Of a stretch of DNA of 64,000 bases, positions 12,232 to 22,844 are shown one piece after another. Every line of letters starts with the position of its first letter. Position 1 is the stretch's first letter. A model generated the notes under the pieces. The model was not told the DNA's origin and did not search any database. It saw only the letters and a list, made by a program, of their open reading frames with translations. A program made the position numbers and the translations under genes. This stretch comes from Purpureocillium takamizusanense (Eukaryota; Ascomycota; Sordariomycetes; Hypocreales; Ophiocordycipitaceae), in NCBI RefSeq assembly GCF_022605165.1, contig NC_063072.1, forward strand, positions 2,728,001 through 2,792,000, given 5' to 3'.

Positions 12232-13659
12232 CCCAACAAACAGACAGAGACGGAGACGAGCATTTGATCATCAGCGCATTTTGGACAAGTTTGTTGTTTG
12301 ACAGATGGGCACACAGCAGGGGGGGAGATCAATCTCGAAGCCCCTGTCGAGTCGACTGCCCACCCATCCGCCCGTTGCAGGGCCTCCCCCCCAGTGGCTG
12401 ACATGCCCGCCTCTTACTGGGCTATCTCTGGCTGTCATCAGCATCAGTGGGGGCGGAAGCACAGTCCAGCCTGCATGCGCTCTCATCTTCACAAGGTAAT
12501 TTATTCAAAAGATTCGAGCTACACTTAGGTAGGGACCCTTCTGCGCGAACAGGCCTAGGGCTGACGGGCCGAGACCTGGAGTGTCTGGCCGTATAATACC
12601 TTGGACGCCCGGCTGTTGATAGCCTGTGAGTAACTTATTCCGTGGATACGAGGTCAAGAATTAATTTGGCCCCAGGCCCTCGGCGGACAGCCGGATTTGT
12701 TTCCAGAAAGCAGCCCCCCGGTCTAGCGGGGAGCCTGGAGGACCGAAACTCGTGGAGGGCATCCATCCATCCCCTGGGCGTTGCCGAGACGAGCTACGTA
12801 CTAGCCGTGGCACAGGTAGAGAGAGAATGAACCGAAACGAGGGACCCCGTGTTCCCAAACGGCCCGAGACGCGGCAACGAACGAATCAAGGAGGCGGGGA
12901 CTCTTGTGTTTTAATCTTCCTTCTCCCCCCGTGTCTGTGTGTGCGTGTGTCTTTCATTGCTGAATTGCTCACCTCGTAATTCATTGACCGTAATGATGAC
13001 ACAAGCGAGCAATCGCGTCGTCGTGTCTTTCTTTCTGCCTACGTATTGAGGTGTGCGCGGCCTGCTCCTGCCGACGTGCAATGCGCGCCTGCCGTGCAAG
13101 GCTGAGATAGACTGGTGTTATACGAAGTATAGTACATACGTACTTTGTGTGGTAGCACAAGGTATAGCACAAGGTATAAACGAGGAAGGGTTAGGGAGGA
13201 GAGGCGGCTTGCAGACGGGATACGCCACCACTTTGCACTTTGAAGCATGTCTCTGTCCGAAGTGGTGTCCCGCCTCTGCTGGCGGGCTGTGACGCACGGC
13301 AACGGCGCCAGCCAGCAGGTGGGATGAGGTGCGCATATATCTAGGTACGCAGATAGGACCGTTTCTGCCCATCTTCATGGTTGATGTCGTCTGCTCCACG
13401 TATAGATGCATAGTAGTCATCAGCTCAAGTATACGGACCGCAGCGCCATGCATCTAGCTGAGTACCTAGGTAGTTATTATGCCCTCCATATACCATCCAT
13501 CCAGCCAACCCATCGTATTGCCCGCCTTCATGTCATGACATAGTATACACACACCTCCCAAAACCCTGCGCCCGCCCGCCCGCCCGCCCGCCCACGGACC
13601 ATGACCGCGACATCAACAACGACAGACGCCCGCGCCGTCTTGTCCTCACCCGAGCTACC
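10829..13659. other. Intergenic, 2.8 kb
   Basis: No supported gene. The stretch contains an ACG run (about 12199-12231), a 13-bp direct duplication TAGCACAAGGTAT (13153-13178), TACCTAGGTA-type words near 12527, 13342, 13460 and 13655, and a CCCG run (about 13571-13593). Long open frames overlap one another on both strands and match no family I know. Confidence 0.5.
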
Positions 13660-14896
13660 TTAGGTAGCCTTGCCATCCCCGTCCGCGGCAGCACCAGCAG
13701 CAACGGCGGCGGCGCCCTTCCTGCCGACAAAGGTCCTCATCCCGCGGTCGACGCCCGCCAGCCTGCGCGCCAGCACCTGTACGCCCGCGGGCAGCACGGC
13801 GTACCAGTCGACCCAGCGTGCGTACAGGGGCATGGCCGCCCAGCCGCCCGTCCCCGCGTCCACGGCGGCGATGATGTCGCGGGCCACGTCGACGGGCTCC
13901 ACGACGGGGGCGAGGAACGCGCTCGGCGTCTGCACCCCGTAGAAGAGCGGCGTGCTCACCTGGCCCGGCGTCACCAGCACGGTCCGGATCTCCGGGTGCG
14001 TCTCCCGCAGCTCCGCCGCCAGCGACCGGTGCAGCGCCGTCAGGCCCGCCTTGGCCGCCGCGTAGTCGGTCAGCCGCGCCGCGCCTAGGTGCCCGATGAC
14101 CGACGACACGTTGACCACGGTCCCGCCCCGGCCCGACCGGATCAGCGCGGGGAGGAAGGCCTTGAGGCAGTAAAAGGGCCCCAGCAGGTTCGTCCCCAGG
14201 CTGGTGTCGATGTCGTCGAGCGTCAGGTTGAGGAACGACTTGCCCACCACGATGGCTGCGTTGTTGATGAGCACCGTCGGCGTTCCGAGCTGCCGTTCAT
14301 TCTCTTGTCAGCACCTCCTCGTATGTCTTTTCTTTTTGCGCTTCCGCCTGTATACCACGATGGGAGACAAGGCAAGGGAGCAGAGGAGAGAAAGGACCAC
14401 AGGTGTAACTCACCTCCTGTTCAATCTGGGCCGCGACCCGGGCGACCTGCGCCTTGTCGCTCACGTCGCACTTGTAGTACGTGACGCCCCTGGCCTCGCC
14501 ATTCTCCATCTCGTTGACGTCGAGCACCGCGACGGTCGCGCCGCGCATCCCGTAGACCTCGGCGACCAGCATGCCCAGCCCGCTGGCGCCGCCCGTCACC
14601 ACGATGACCTCCTCGCCGAGGTCCACCTCGCGCGGCGGGCCGTACGCGACGCGGCGGTCGACGGCCGCGGCCGCCCAGCCCAGCGTGACGAGCGTCGCCC
14701 ACGCGAAGGCGGCCAGCATGGGCGGCGCCTCCCACTTGACGGTGCGCGCGCGCAGGCACAGCGGGATGATCCAGCACACGAACGGGTGCAGCAGCGTCAC
14801 GTACAGCACCTTGAGGAGCAGGTCGACCGACAGCGGCGCGAACCACGAGTCGCGCTGCGGCGGGCGGGGGTAGTAGGTGCTCGTCGGCCGCGCCAT
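13660..14896 (-). CDS. Membrane-anchored short-chain dehydrogenase/reductase
   Basis: A classical SDR, probably acting on lipids or a retinol-like substrate at the ER or lipid droplets. Exons are 14896-14414 and 14289-13660, coding for 370 residues. The intron (GTGAGT...CAG) is phase 0 and restores the motif between QIEQE and LGTPTVLINNAA. The N-terminus carries hydrophobic segments (LLLKVLYVTLLHPFVCWIIP and a second near residues 60-78), typical of the SDR16C/RDH10-like branch. Rossmann motif TGGASGLG, structural NNAA, catalytic Ser in VSSVIG, and YAAAK supply the full N-S-Y-K set. NAD(H) versus NADP(H) preference is unclear. The substrate is unknown. A GGT run (about 14897-14915) lies immediately upstream of the start. 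Confidence 0.92.
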
Positions 14897-15484
14897 GATG
14901 GTGGTGGTGGTGGTGGTGGCGGTGGAGGAGGAGGAGGTGGTGGTGAGTTCAAAAGTCTTTGATGGCGAGCGACGCGAGCTGCCTGCCGCTGATGACTGCC
15001 CGCTGATGGCTGGCTGGCGGTGATGGATGGAGCTGTTGGCCAGCTTCGTGTCTCGTCCGTGAGCGTCAAGTACAGTGGTGCGAAGCGAGGACGTGCCAAA
15101 GGGAGCAGAGAGGAGAGGAGAGAAGAGAAGACAGTCTGCGCGCCCGTCCTCGTTGGATAGATAGCTGGTGAGGAAATGGCATGGAGCTGCGGCGGCGACT
15201 GTCTGGTTTGGTCGAAACCCGCCTGGTGCCGCATGTGAAGAGAACCCCTGGTTTGACACCCCTGTCAGGCACCAAAGGCACACGGTGAGTGGGCCCCGCC
15301 AGTCGGTTTGAGCCGCAGGCCAGCCGCACCTCCAGGCAGGTCACCTCATACATAGAGAAACGCCACGGGCGCTTCCTTCCGGTGATCGACATACACCGCC
15401 GGCACTTCAACAGAAAACGACGGCCAAAACAGCATCATTCCGAGTGAGTGTACATGCGTCGTGGCAGCTATTGAAATGGTTTCC

Positions 15485-15521
<37 letters not shown>

Positions 15522-15907
15522 ACAGTATACGCTTCCACCACATTGTAGACACCACATTGTCTGACTGGGCTTGCATTGGATGATAGATGGCTGCTTCATT
15601 AAATCCCATCCAGGCCTTGATCTCGCCTGAGCACCAATAGAGCAGTCGAAATACAAGTACGAGACAGGGCCGAGTATCGCCAACGTATATGTAGCAAGTT
15701 GGGTATTTCTACATCGTCCCACATCTACACTCTGCGGATAGTCCGGTATATACCACATTCCGCGCATCGTACACACCCATACCAAACTCCCAGCCTTCAG
15801 GTGGTGGGGGCTCCTGCTCCAGCTCCCGCTTCATGTTAGCGCTGCTGCCGCTTCTTCTCCTACTCGTTCTTCTCTCGAGATTCCCTCTGCTGCCGCCCCC
15901 GCCGCCG
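14897..15907. other. Intergenic with microsatellites
   Basis: Contains GGT (about 14897-14940) and TTG (about 15484-15522) trinucleotide runs. No supported gene; the open frame reaching upstream of the SDR start is read-through of the GGT run. Confidence 0.5.
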
Positions 15908-16957
15908 CTACTGCTGCCCCCCACGGCCTCGCCGCTCCTCCCTATACCGCCTGTCCTCCTCCGCCTCCCGCTGCCTCTCCCTCTCGATCGCCTTGGCCCT
16001 GCGCTCGTGATACGCCGGATCCCGCACGACGCCCTCGCGGCGCCACTTGCGCGGCGGCTTGACCCCGAGCGCGGCCTTGTGCTCCCACACCTGCAAGCCG
16101 CGCCGGAACCAGCGCTGCTGCCGCTCCTCCTCCTCCTCCGCCGACGGCTGCCACTTGCTCTTGAGGATGCGACGGATCGCCTCGGCCGACACCTCGAACT
16201 TGTCCGCCAGCGCCTGCGTCGTGTACACGTCCGGGAACTGCGCGTTGAGCGCCCGGATCCCCGCCAGCGCGTCCGGCGACAGTCGCTTGCGCGGTCTCCA
16301 CCCCTCGGGGAACTTTTCCCGGAGCGCCGCCTTTTGCGTCTGCCACGTCTCCCGCTGCGGCTTGCTGACGCCAGCAGTAGAGGATGAGTCGCCGTTGCCG
16401 CTGCCCTCGTCGTTTTCGTCTTTCTTGTTGCGGCCTGAGGGGGAGAAGGGGTGGGATGAGGAGGAGGAGGAGTCGGGTTGGGGCTTCCGCCCGCGCTTCG
16501 CCTTGGTCGGGGGCTTGGCTCCATCGGCCGGTCTCGCAGCAGATCCGTCAACATCGGCTTTCGCATCGCCGTCGCGTTTCCTCAGTCTCAGCTGAGGCTC
16601 TGTCGGCGTTGATGATGCCTCCTGCTGCGACGACGGTGGCTCAGCGCTCAGCCTCTCCGTCGCCCGCGTCGTATTCGGCGGCTCGTGTGTCTTCGCCGCA
16701 GCCGCCCCGGCGACATCCTGCCTCGGTCCCCGCGAGGCGTGGAATCCACGATGTTGTCCCTGCGGCGGCGCAGTGGCAGCGTGAAGCGTACGGCTCTGCA
16801 GGGCCGGACGGGGTCGAGCCACAGTCGCAATGCAGGCGGCGCGCGTGACACTCGGGAGCAGCGGCGATGATGATGATGGGGGTGCCTCGAGCCGGTGGAC
16901 CTGCGCCAGGCCTTGGACAAAGGCCCTCCAGGGCGCGGCCCGGCACGCGCAGCTCAT
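15908..16957 (-). CDS. RRG9: RRG9-like mitochondrial respiratory-growth protein (neugrin family)
   Basis: Mitochondrial protein required in yeast for respiratory growth and mtDNA maintenance. The single-exon model starts at 16957 and codes for 349 residues; an in-frame ATG at 17032 would add 25 residues, but the later start gives a better arginine-rich targeting sequence (MSCACRAAPWRAFVQGLAQV). A long disordered linker (Pro/Ser/Lys) reaches about residue 210. The conserved RRG9/neugrin core then follows: WRPRKRLSPDALAGIRALN, FPDVYTTQALADKFEVSAE and AIRRILKSKW. The C-terminus is a charged coil rich in Arg and Glu. An overlapping frame on the same strand is an out-of-frame shadow. Function in this fungus is inferred from the family. 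Confidence 0.88.
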   Translation of the reverse strand: MSCACRAAPWRAFVQGLAQVHRLEAPPSSSSPLLPSVTRAACIATVARPRPALQSRTLHAATAPPQGQHRGFHASRGPRQDVAGAAAAKTHEPPNTTRATERLSAEPPSSQQEASSTPTEPQLRLRKRDGDAKADVDGSAARPADGAKPPTKAKRGRKPQPDSSSSSSHPFSPSGRNKKDENDEGSGNGDSSSTAGVSKPQRETWQTQKAALREKFPEGWRPRKRLSPDALAGIRALNAQFPDVYTTQALADKFEVSAEAIRRILKSKWQPSAEEEEERQQRWFRRGLQVWEHKAALGVKPPRKWRREGVVRDPAYHERRAKAIERERQREAEEDRRYREERRGRGGQQ

Positions 16958-18062
16958 GGCCGGCGGGTGGATGCACGCGCGTCGTGTGTCGTCAAATCGG
17001 TGACGTGATGATTTGCGGGCGGGCAAAACCAAGTTGCGAGCGAGGGTGGCAGCAGGAGGAAGAGGCAGAGAAAAAAATGCCTAAAGCCTGTGGTGGGCAT
17101 GACGCCTCGAGGCGCAGAGCGAAAGGAAATTCAGGCCGACAGGGGTCCTCTCTCCTCCAGTGGGTGGGGCCCGGGAGGGAACCCGCCCCGGCGGAGAAAC
17201 CTCTCCCGCGCGCGCTCACGCGGGTTCCTCGTTTGCTGATGGATGAGCCGCATCCACGCCAGCATCTCGTGCCCAAGTAAGGTTGTGCTTTGAAGTTTTG
17301 TTTCCTGTTTGATGATGTGCATCAATGCCGCTGGGCGTGGCAGGGGCGCAGCAAGCCGACACGCCCGCTGGGGCATGGGATTGATGACACCCGCCATGGC
17401 CCCTTGGGCCCCGTAGGTACATCATACGGCGCAAGCCTTCAATCCTGCGACATCGTGGGGCCGTCGAGCCATTCAATGCTGGACTGCGGGCACACTCCAC
17501 CCTCCGTCTGATGAGATGAGCTTCGCACAGCCCGGCGCGTGGGGATGGCACGAGATAGATGTCTTTGCGGCCCGCCCCGGGGCTTAGACCGCTTGCGCCT
17601 CCCTCTCAACAGCAAACGTCTCCAGAGCACCATCGCGCCATCTGCCTATAATCAGGTCAGGGACGTTATGCGAGCATCATGACACGACAAGACGGCACGC
17701 GGACCCGACGCTTGCCACGATGCCCTCGAGAGACTGGCTCACAAGGCCATTGCATTCCCTGTGCCTGTAGTGATATTGTACACTTCTGAACAAGTCTATC
17801 TGACAAGACTGCTTTTCGATGACGCTCGCTGGCAGCAACTGCCAGCATCCTCATCTCTCAATTTGTACCCCAGTCATGTATTAAGAGTCGACAAGAGACT
17901 CATAATCCCGCCGCGCGTGTAACTATGCATTGTCCGTCGACACGACGGCCAGCCCCAAAACTTGCGCCTAACTTCGCTTTAAAAAGAATAAACCACGTGC
18001 TGAACCGTAAACGCCAATTCCCGCAAGAGCGCATGGGCCGGAGCCCATGTCCCGTAACTTAG
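16958..18062. other. Intergenic
   Basis: Upstream region of RRG9 and downstream region of the calcipressin gene. No supported gene or repeat. Confidence 0.5.
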
Positions 18063-18821
18063 TTATGCGTGGTGCATCAGCTCGACGGGTGGTCGGGCTG
18101 TGTGCGCCAGGATGGGACGAGTGGCCTCAAGAGGGCTCATCTCCTCGGGCTCCTCCGTCATGTCCTCCACCACGACGGCGGGCAGATCGGGGCTGCAGCC
18201 GTTGTCATCGGGGTGCCAGATGAGGGTGGAGCTGCGGCTCCTACCCCGGACACCGGGCAGCGTACCATCGACGGGGCTCAGCGGGGACTCGACGGCATCC
18301 TTGCGCTGGTGCAGCTTGGCCAGGGCATCGGCGAGGTCGTCGGCATGCACCATCTTGTTGGGCGCGTCTTCCAGCCGCATCTCCCACCCGTGTGGCGGGC
18401 TGGGCGGCGGCGAGATGAAGAAGAGCTTGCCGGCGTCGGGGAGGGCGAGGTGCTCGTCCTTGGCCTCGACGGACGTCTGCTGGCCATAGTAGACCTTGAG
18501 GCGCTCGCCGAGAACGGCCTCGCCGTCCCAAATTTGGCGGACGGCGATGGCGGCGTCGATGTCGAAGAAGGAGACGACGATGCGGCGGAACGACTTGAGC
18601 GGCGCAAAGGCATGAATGGGGGCCGTCTTGGTGATGAGGTCGCGTATGCTTTGCAGGTTATCCGGCCGAAAGATGTCGGTGTTGTTGAGGTTGGTGAACA
18701 GTAGCGTATTGGACGGCGGCGTCGGCTGGACCAGCGGCGGGAGATTGGACAGGTCGAGCGTCAGGTTGGACTTGCGAGAAGCCGACGACGACGATCTTGA
18801 CGGGCGCGGTGTGAGCTCCAT
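18063..18821 (-). CDS. Calcipressin (RCAN/Rcn1), calcineurin regulator
   Basis: A cytosolic regulator that binds and modulates the phosphatase calcineurin in Ca2+ signalling. From the preferred ATG at 18821 it codes for 252 residues; an upstream in-frame ATG at 19001 would add a 60-residue low-complexity extension that I consider unlikely. An RRM-like fold (residues about 38-130: LLFTNLNNTDIF and FRRIVVSFFDIDAAIAVRQI) is followed by KVYYGQ and the family signature KLFFISPPPSPPHGW, the FLISPP motif with phosphorylatable Ser. Near the C-terminus, PAVVVEDMTEE resembles the PxIxIT-type calcineurin-docking site. One exon, no introns seen. The next gene upstream is more than 2.5 kb away. Confidence 0.92.
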   Translation of the reverse strand: MELTPRPSRSSSSASRKSNLTLDLSNLPPLVQPTPPSNTLLFTNLNNTDIFRPDNLQSIRDLITKTAPIHAFAPLKSFRRIVVSFFDIDAAIAVRQIWDGEAVLGERLKVYYGQQTSVEAKDEHLALPDAGKLFFISPPPSPPHGWEMRLEDAPNKMVHADDLADALAKLHQRKDAVESPLSPVDGTLPGVRGRSRSSTLIWHPDDNGCSPDLPAVVVEDMTEEPEEMSPLEATRPILAHTARPPVELMHHA

Positions 18822-21560
18822 TGCGTCGTCGGGTGTGTGTGTGTGATTATGCGGCGCGAAGGCAGCAGCGGTCGGTCGTGGGGAAGCGGACGGGGGCGGT
18901 AAATATGCAGACCAGACGGGGTGGTCCGGTGTCGAAGAGGCCTGATAGTCTTGCGACAGATGGGGTGGCGAGTAGCGTCTCGTCGAGGCCTCCGAGTGCA
19001 CAGTATCCGTTTCGCGAAGGCGACGATAGGTGCGACGGAGAGCAGAATGTGGCAGTAAATGGGAAATGTTGGAAGAATGATCAGGTTGGCACCGGCGAGT
19101 GAGGGGGGCGAGAGCGGCGGGGAGAGGCGGTTAATATGAAGAGGCGGAAGTCGGTGTCGGGTCGGGCTCGAGCGCGAGTTCGGTATGGTGTGGTCTGCGA
19201 GGCGAGGAGGTGTGGCACGCGCACGACGAAAGACCACGACGACGACCACGGCGGCGGCGGCGGGGAGAGTGAGGGGCGGCCCCTTGTGTGGCAGGTGGCA
19301 AAAGGTTCAAAGTTGCCCAAAGCCACGCGAGGGAGAGGCGAAAGCGGGCGGTGCTAGTAGTTGGTGGACAACGACGGACGATGGAAGAGAGTCTTGGCTT
19401 GTCGGAGGGGTTGGCGAGGCAAGGTTTGACTTGGGGTGCGGGCGGGCTCGGCGGCGATGGAGAGAGAAAAGAGTGGAGCATCTGTCAAGAGAGCACGGGC
19501 TCGTCAGCATTGCCCTGCCCCAAAGCGGCAGCTGGACATTGGAACCTGGCCGGGCTACCTGCCCCTAAGGAAGAATCTAACGGGCTCTGACATTAATAAT
19601 TGGTGGGCTCGCCGTGGTTGGTTTGCCGGCCACCGATGGCGACCTACTAACTTAGGTACATACACGCAGCAGCGCTCCGCACAGCACGGTCCAGCACTTG
19701 CTGCAAGCCGCCCACAGGCAGGCGGCGGGAATTTACAGTGGGTGGTTGTTTCGCCCGATAGCGCACATGCGCACCTACCGAACGACCCCGCCCTCCATGG
19801 TTCCAAACTCCATCGTGGCAGTGAAGGAGGGTCATCATTCCGTGGTCTCATCGTGGCCCGTTAGGTACTTTACTCCACAGGATACGGACTACGTATCGGA
19901 AGAGGGGGAGGGAAGGCATGGATCGACAAATTTCCTCGCAACCGTCGGGTGCGGCGCGTGGCTTTCTTTGCGGGCTCTGCACCTACTAGGTAGGGTAGGT
20001 AGAGACACGGACAACACAGACAGATTTTTTGTGTTGAGGTTGGGCGGTGCAATGTGCAATCCAATGCAACCCAACCAGGACCCGGAGCCTTGGCTTGCCA
20101 ATGCGCGCGGCCCCAGAGGGCAGTGCTGAGGATGAATGGGGGATGGACGGCGACGCAGCTCAACGCAACGCAACGCAACGAAACATCATCCATGCGCTGC
20201 AGCCACGCACCCTTGCCGCTGCCCGTAGCAATAAGACGGGTTAAGTAGTACAGTACCTACGACGTAGTTACTTCGTAGTAATACAGGTAGGACAAGTCTG
20301 CGACGATCCACCGAGATGGGCACGGTCGCGACGCTGCTCTCGCCACTTCCACGATGCTCCTCTTTTTTTTTTTCTTGTCTTGTATTAGGTTTCCATCGGC
20401 AACGTCCTCATTTGCAAGACTGATGCTCCAGGCCGTATGCCTTTTCAGTAGGACTGTAATTAATCACTGTCCACCCAGTCGTTGTGTCTGTCTGTTTCTT
20501 CTACCGTCCCGTCGATGAAACGGTCGCCCCACTCGTCTCAGTTCGAAACGGTGCAGTCGGCCACGTTATTATTCGCCGTCTCGTGCATGGGCATGATAAC
20601 GGTCACTTACACGACGTCGATACGCCCCGGCCCCCCAGAACGGTTGCGCCCCAAGAGCCCTCATCGGACCCAAATCAAACTTTCGATAGGTTGCCATGGA
20701 CGAGTGTTTATAGCTGGCTTGACTTAAGAACCACACGTCGCACAAGCAACGCGTAAGCCTGCGAGAGGCTCCCGGGCGCATGGCATGGCATGCCACAGTC
20801 CCCCCCTTCCCTGGGATCGCGCACTGCCTGGCTCGAATTCCACATCGTCGATGGCCCCATGCACGCACCGCCGCCAAACAAAACCTTGTCCGAGACTTTT
20901 GAATTCGCGAATCCAACTGCCACCGCCGCAGAGCATAGCCCCCCTGGCGGTGGACGGGGTGCGATAGCGTCGGCCCCAGAGTCAATCTCACCCCCGCTTT
21001 CCAGTGTCTTTTTGACGTTTGGCACCAACTTCTCCACAAGTCTCTCCACTCCACTCCCCCCGACTTACACGGCGGGCAAGGAAAGGAAGGCAAGGAAGGG
21101 GATGTGAGGGGTGTTGGTTTGAATGGCATTGGTGTGTGTGCGTGTGTTTGCGCGCGTGCGTGTTGCATGCATAGACAGATGCAAATGCAGGCAGGCTGCC
21201 CGTCGTTGAGTTGTTCCTGGGGGTGCGCCGCCGCTTCTGACTCCCGTTGCACTTGGTAGTGTCTTGCCCGTAGTATCTGCATCTGCACCGCCGTGTCAGC
21301 TTGTATGTATGTATGGCTGGCCATGACCTGCCCGTTCAAAACGGTAGAGACAGTTTTGCGCAAAGCACCAGTTATCTGTGCGAGTGTTCAATTTCATAAA
21401 TCCGTTGCCCTCATTGGTAAATAGGCGATGGAGCAATTTCGTCGTCGCACAACAAAGTGATCCGTAGTTCCCCACGAGCAAAGTCTTGCCATCACCACCA
21501 CCACCAGCAACCACAACAACAACAACAACAACAACATCATCATCACCATCCTCCTCCTCC
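18822..21560. other. Intergenic, 2.7 kb
   Basis: No supported gene. Contains a short GT run (about 18834-18844), CAACG tandem copies (about 20160-20180), a T-rich tract near 20362, an AAC/CAA run (21508-21535), and TACCTAGGTA-like words near 19652, 19864, 19987 and 20250. A 264-codon frame on the minus strand (20569-21363) has no family features. Confidence 0.5.
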
Positions 21561-22844
21561 TCAGTCCGTGGCCAAGACGGCCTCAATCACACTCTCGCCC
21601 TCCTTGTGCCACACGCCGCTCATCCGCAGCCCCGCGCCCTCCAGCAGCGCCCGCCACTGGCTCTCGGTGCGCTCCTGGCTCACCAGCAGCGCCATCATGA
21701 CCATGTCGAGGCTCGTCTGCCGCCACGACGCCCCCCTGTCCGGCAGCACCAGGTCGTTGATGATGAGCCGCGAGTACCCCGGCGCCATGGCGTCCCGCAG
21801 GTGCGACAGGATCACGCCGCACTGCTCGTCCGGCCAGTCGTGCAGGATGAGCCGCAGGTAGTACGCCCGCGCCCCCCGGCACGACGCCGGCTGCGCCGTG
21901 AAGAAGTCGTGCGCGACCGTCGTCACGCCGCGGCCCCCCGGCGGCGGCGGCGGCAGCTGGCCCGACGCCTCGGCCGCCGCCACGATGTCCGCCTGGTCCT
22001 GCAGCACCAGCCCGCCGCGCAGGTCGGGGAAGCGCCGGTGCAGGTCCGCCAGCTGGTGGCCCAGGTTGCCGCCCACGTCGACGAGGAGCGGGCTCGACGT
22101 CCGCAGGCCCGGCGCCCCCAGCCGCTCCCTCACGGGATACATGTCGGTCCACGACGGCACCGAGCTGGCGTATGCCCTCAGGAACTGGTTAAAGCCCGCG
22201 CCCAAGCCCGCGTCCCGTCGCATCAAGCCGAAGAACGTCTCCTTGGTGCCCAGGGCGTGCTGCAGCGCGCACTTCTCGCCATTCTTCGGGTTTTGGTAGT
22301 TTGTCTTGGCCAGGAACTCTGGGAGAGACGCAAACGTAGGTATCGTCGTCATGCACGTGTACTGTAGCGCCACGCGTATGTCTGGGTCGTTCATCGACCG
22401 GGAGAACCGCGTGCTCACGTACGAGTCCCTGCCAACCTCCCTGACGATGCCGGTCGCCGCCAGATGCTTAAAGATCCGCGCTGTATGTTTTCATACCACA
22501 TGTCAACAAAGAGTCACGCCATCCTGCGTACATGGTGTGGAAAATGTCGACGCACCAACTAAGACTGGATCCGCCACGGTCCCAGCGGCCAGTTGCTCGC
22601 TATTTTGTGGTTCGTCGGACAGCTTCTTGAGAAGGCCGAGATCGACGGCGACTCGCACAGCCGCCGTCCTCGAAGCCTCGCCCCAGCCGATCCTCACTGC
22701 AAACTCAAAGGGTGTGTACAGCTCCAGCGTGAGCGCCTCGGCCGCAGCCACAAGTTTAAGCCGGGCTTCGCCGTCGTTGGGGTCGCCGAGGAAGGCCTTG
22801 CCAAAGTTGGCAACATCGTCGAGGAGTCTGGCAGCAGTCATCAT
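21561..22844 (-). CDS. SAM-dependent O-methyltransferase (COMT-type)
   Basis: Transfers methyl from S-adenosylmethionine to a hydroxyl, probably of a small secondary metabolite. Exons are 22844-22556 and 22480-21561, coding for 402 residues. The intron (GTGCGT...CAG, phase 1) joins ADPVLV to ARIFKHLAATG. The N-terminal helical dimerisation domain has a winged-helix segment (FKHLAATGIVREVG). The catalytic part has the SAM motif LVDVGGNLGHQLADL, an acidic motif around VLQDQADIV, and LHDWPDEQ with the putative catalytic His. A more distal in-frame ATG at 22925 is immediately followed by TATATAAAC, a good TATA box, so I place the start at 22844 (MMTAARLL). It is solitary: no PKS, NRPS or P450 lies within several kb, and the substrate is unknown. 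Confidence 0.9.

Noticed and set aside
14204..14962. 252-codon plus-strand frame opposite the dehydrogenase
   Set aside because: Antisense shadow of the GC-rich SDR exons.
18822..19001. 60-residue N-terminal extension of the calcipressin
   Set aside because: Low-complexity Pro/His/Ser sequence with no family equivalent; the ATG at 18821 begins a compact protein.
20569..21363. 264-codon open frame on the minus strand
   Set aside because: No family features; rich in Cys, His and Arg; overlaps other frames and crosses repeat tracts. Frames of this size are expected by chance in GC-rich DNA.
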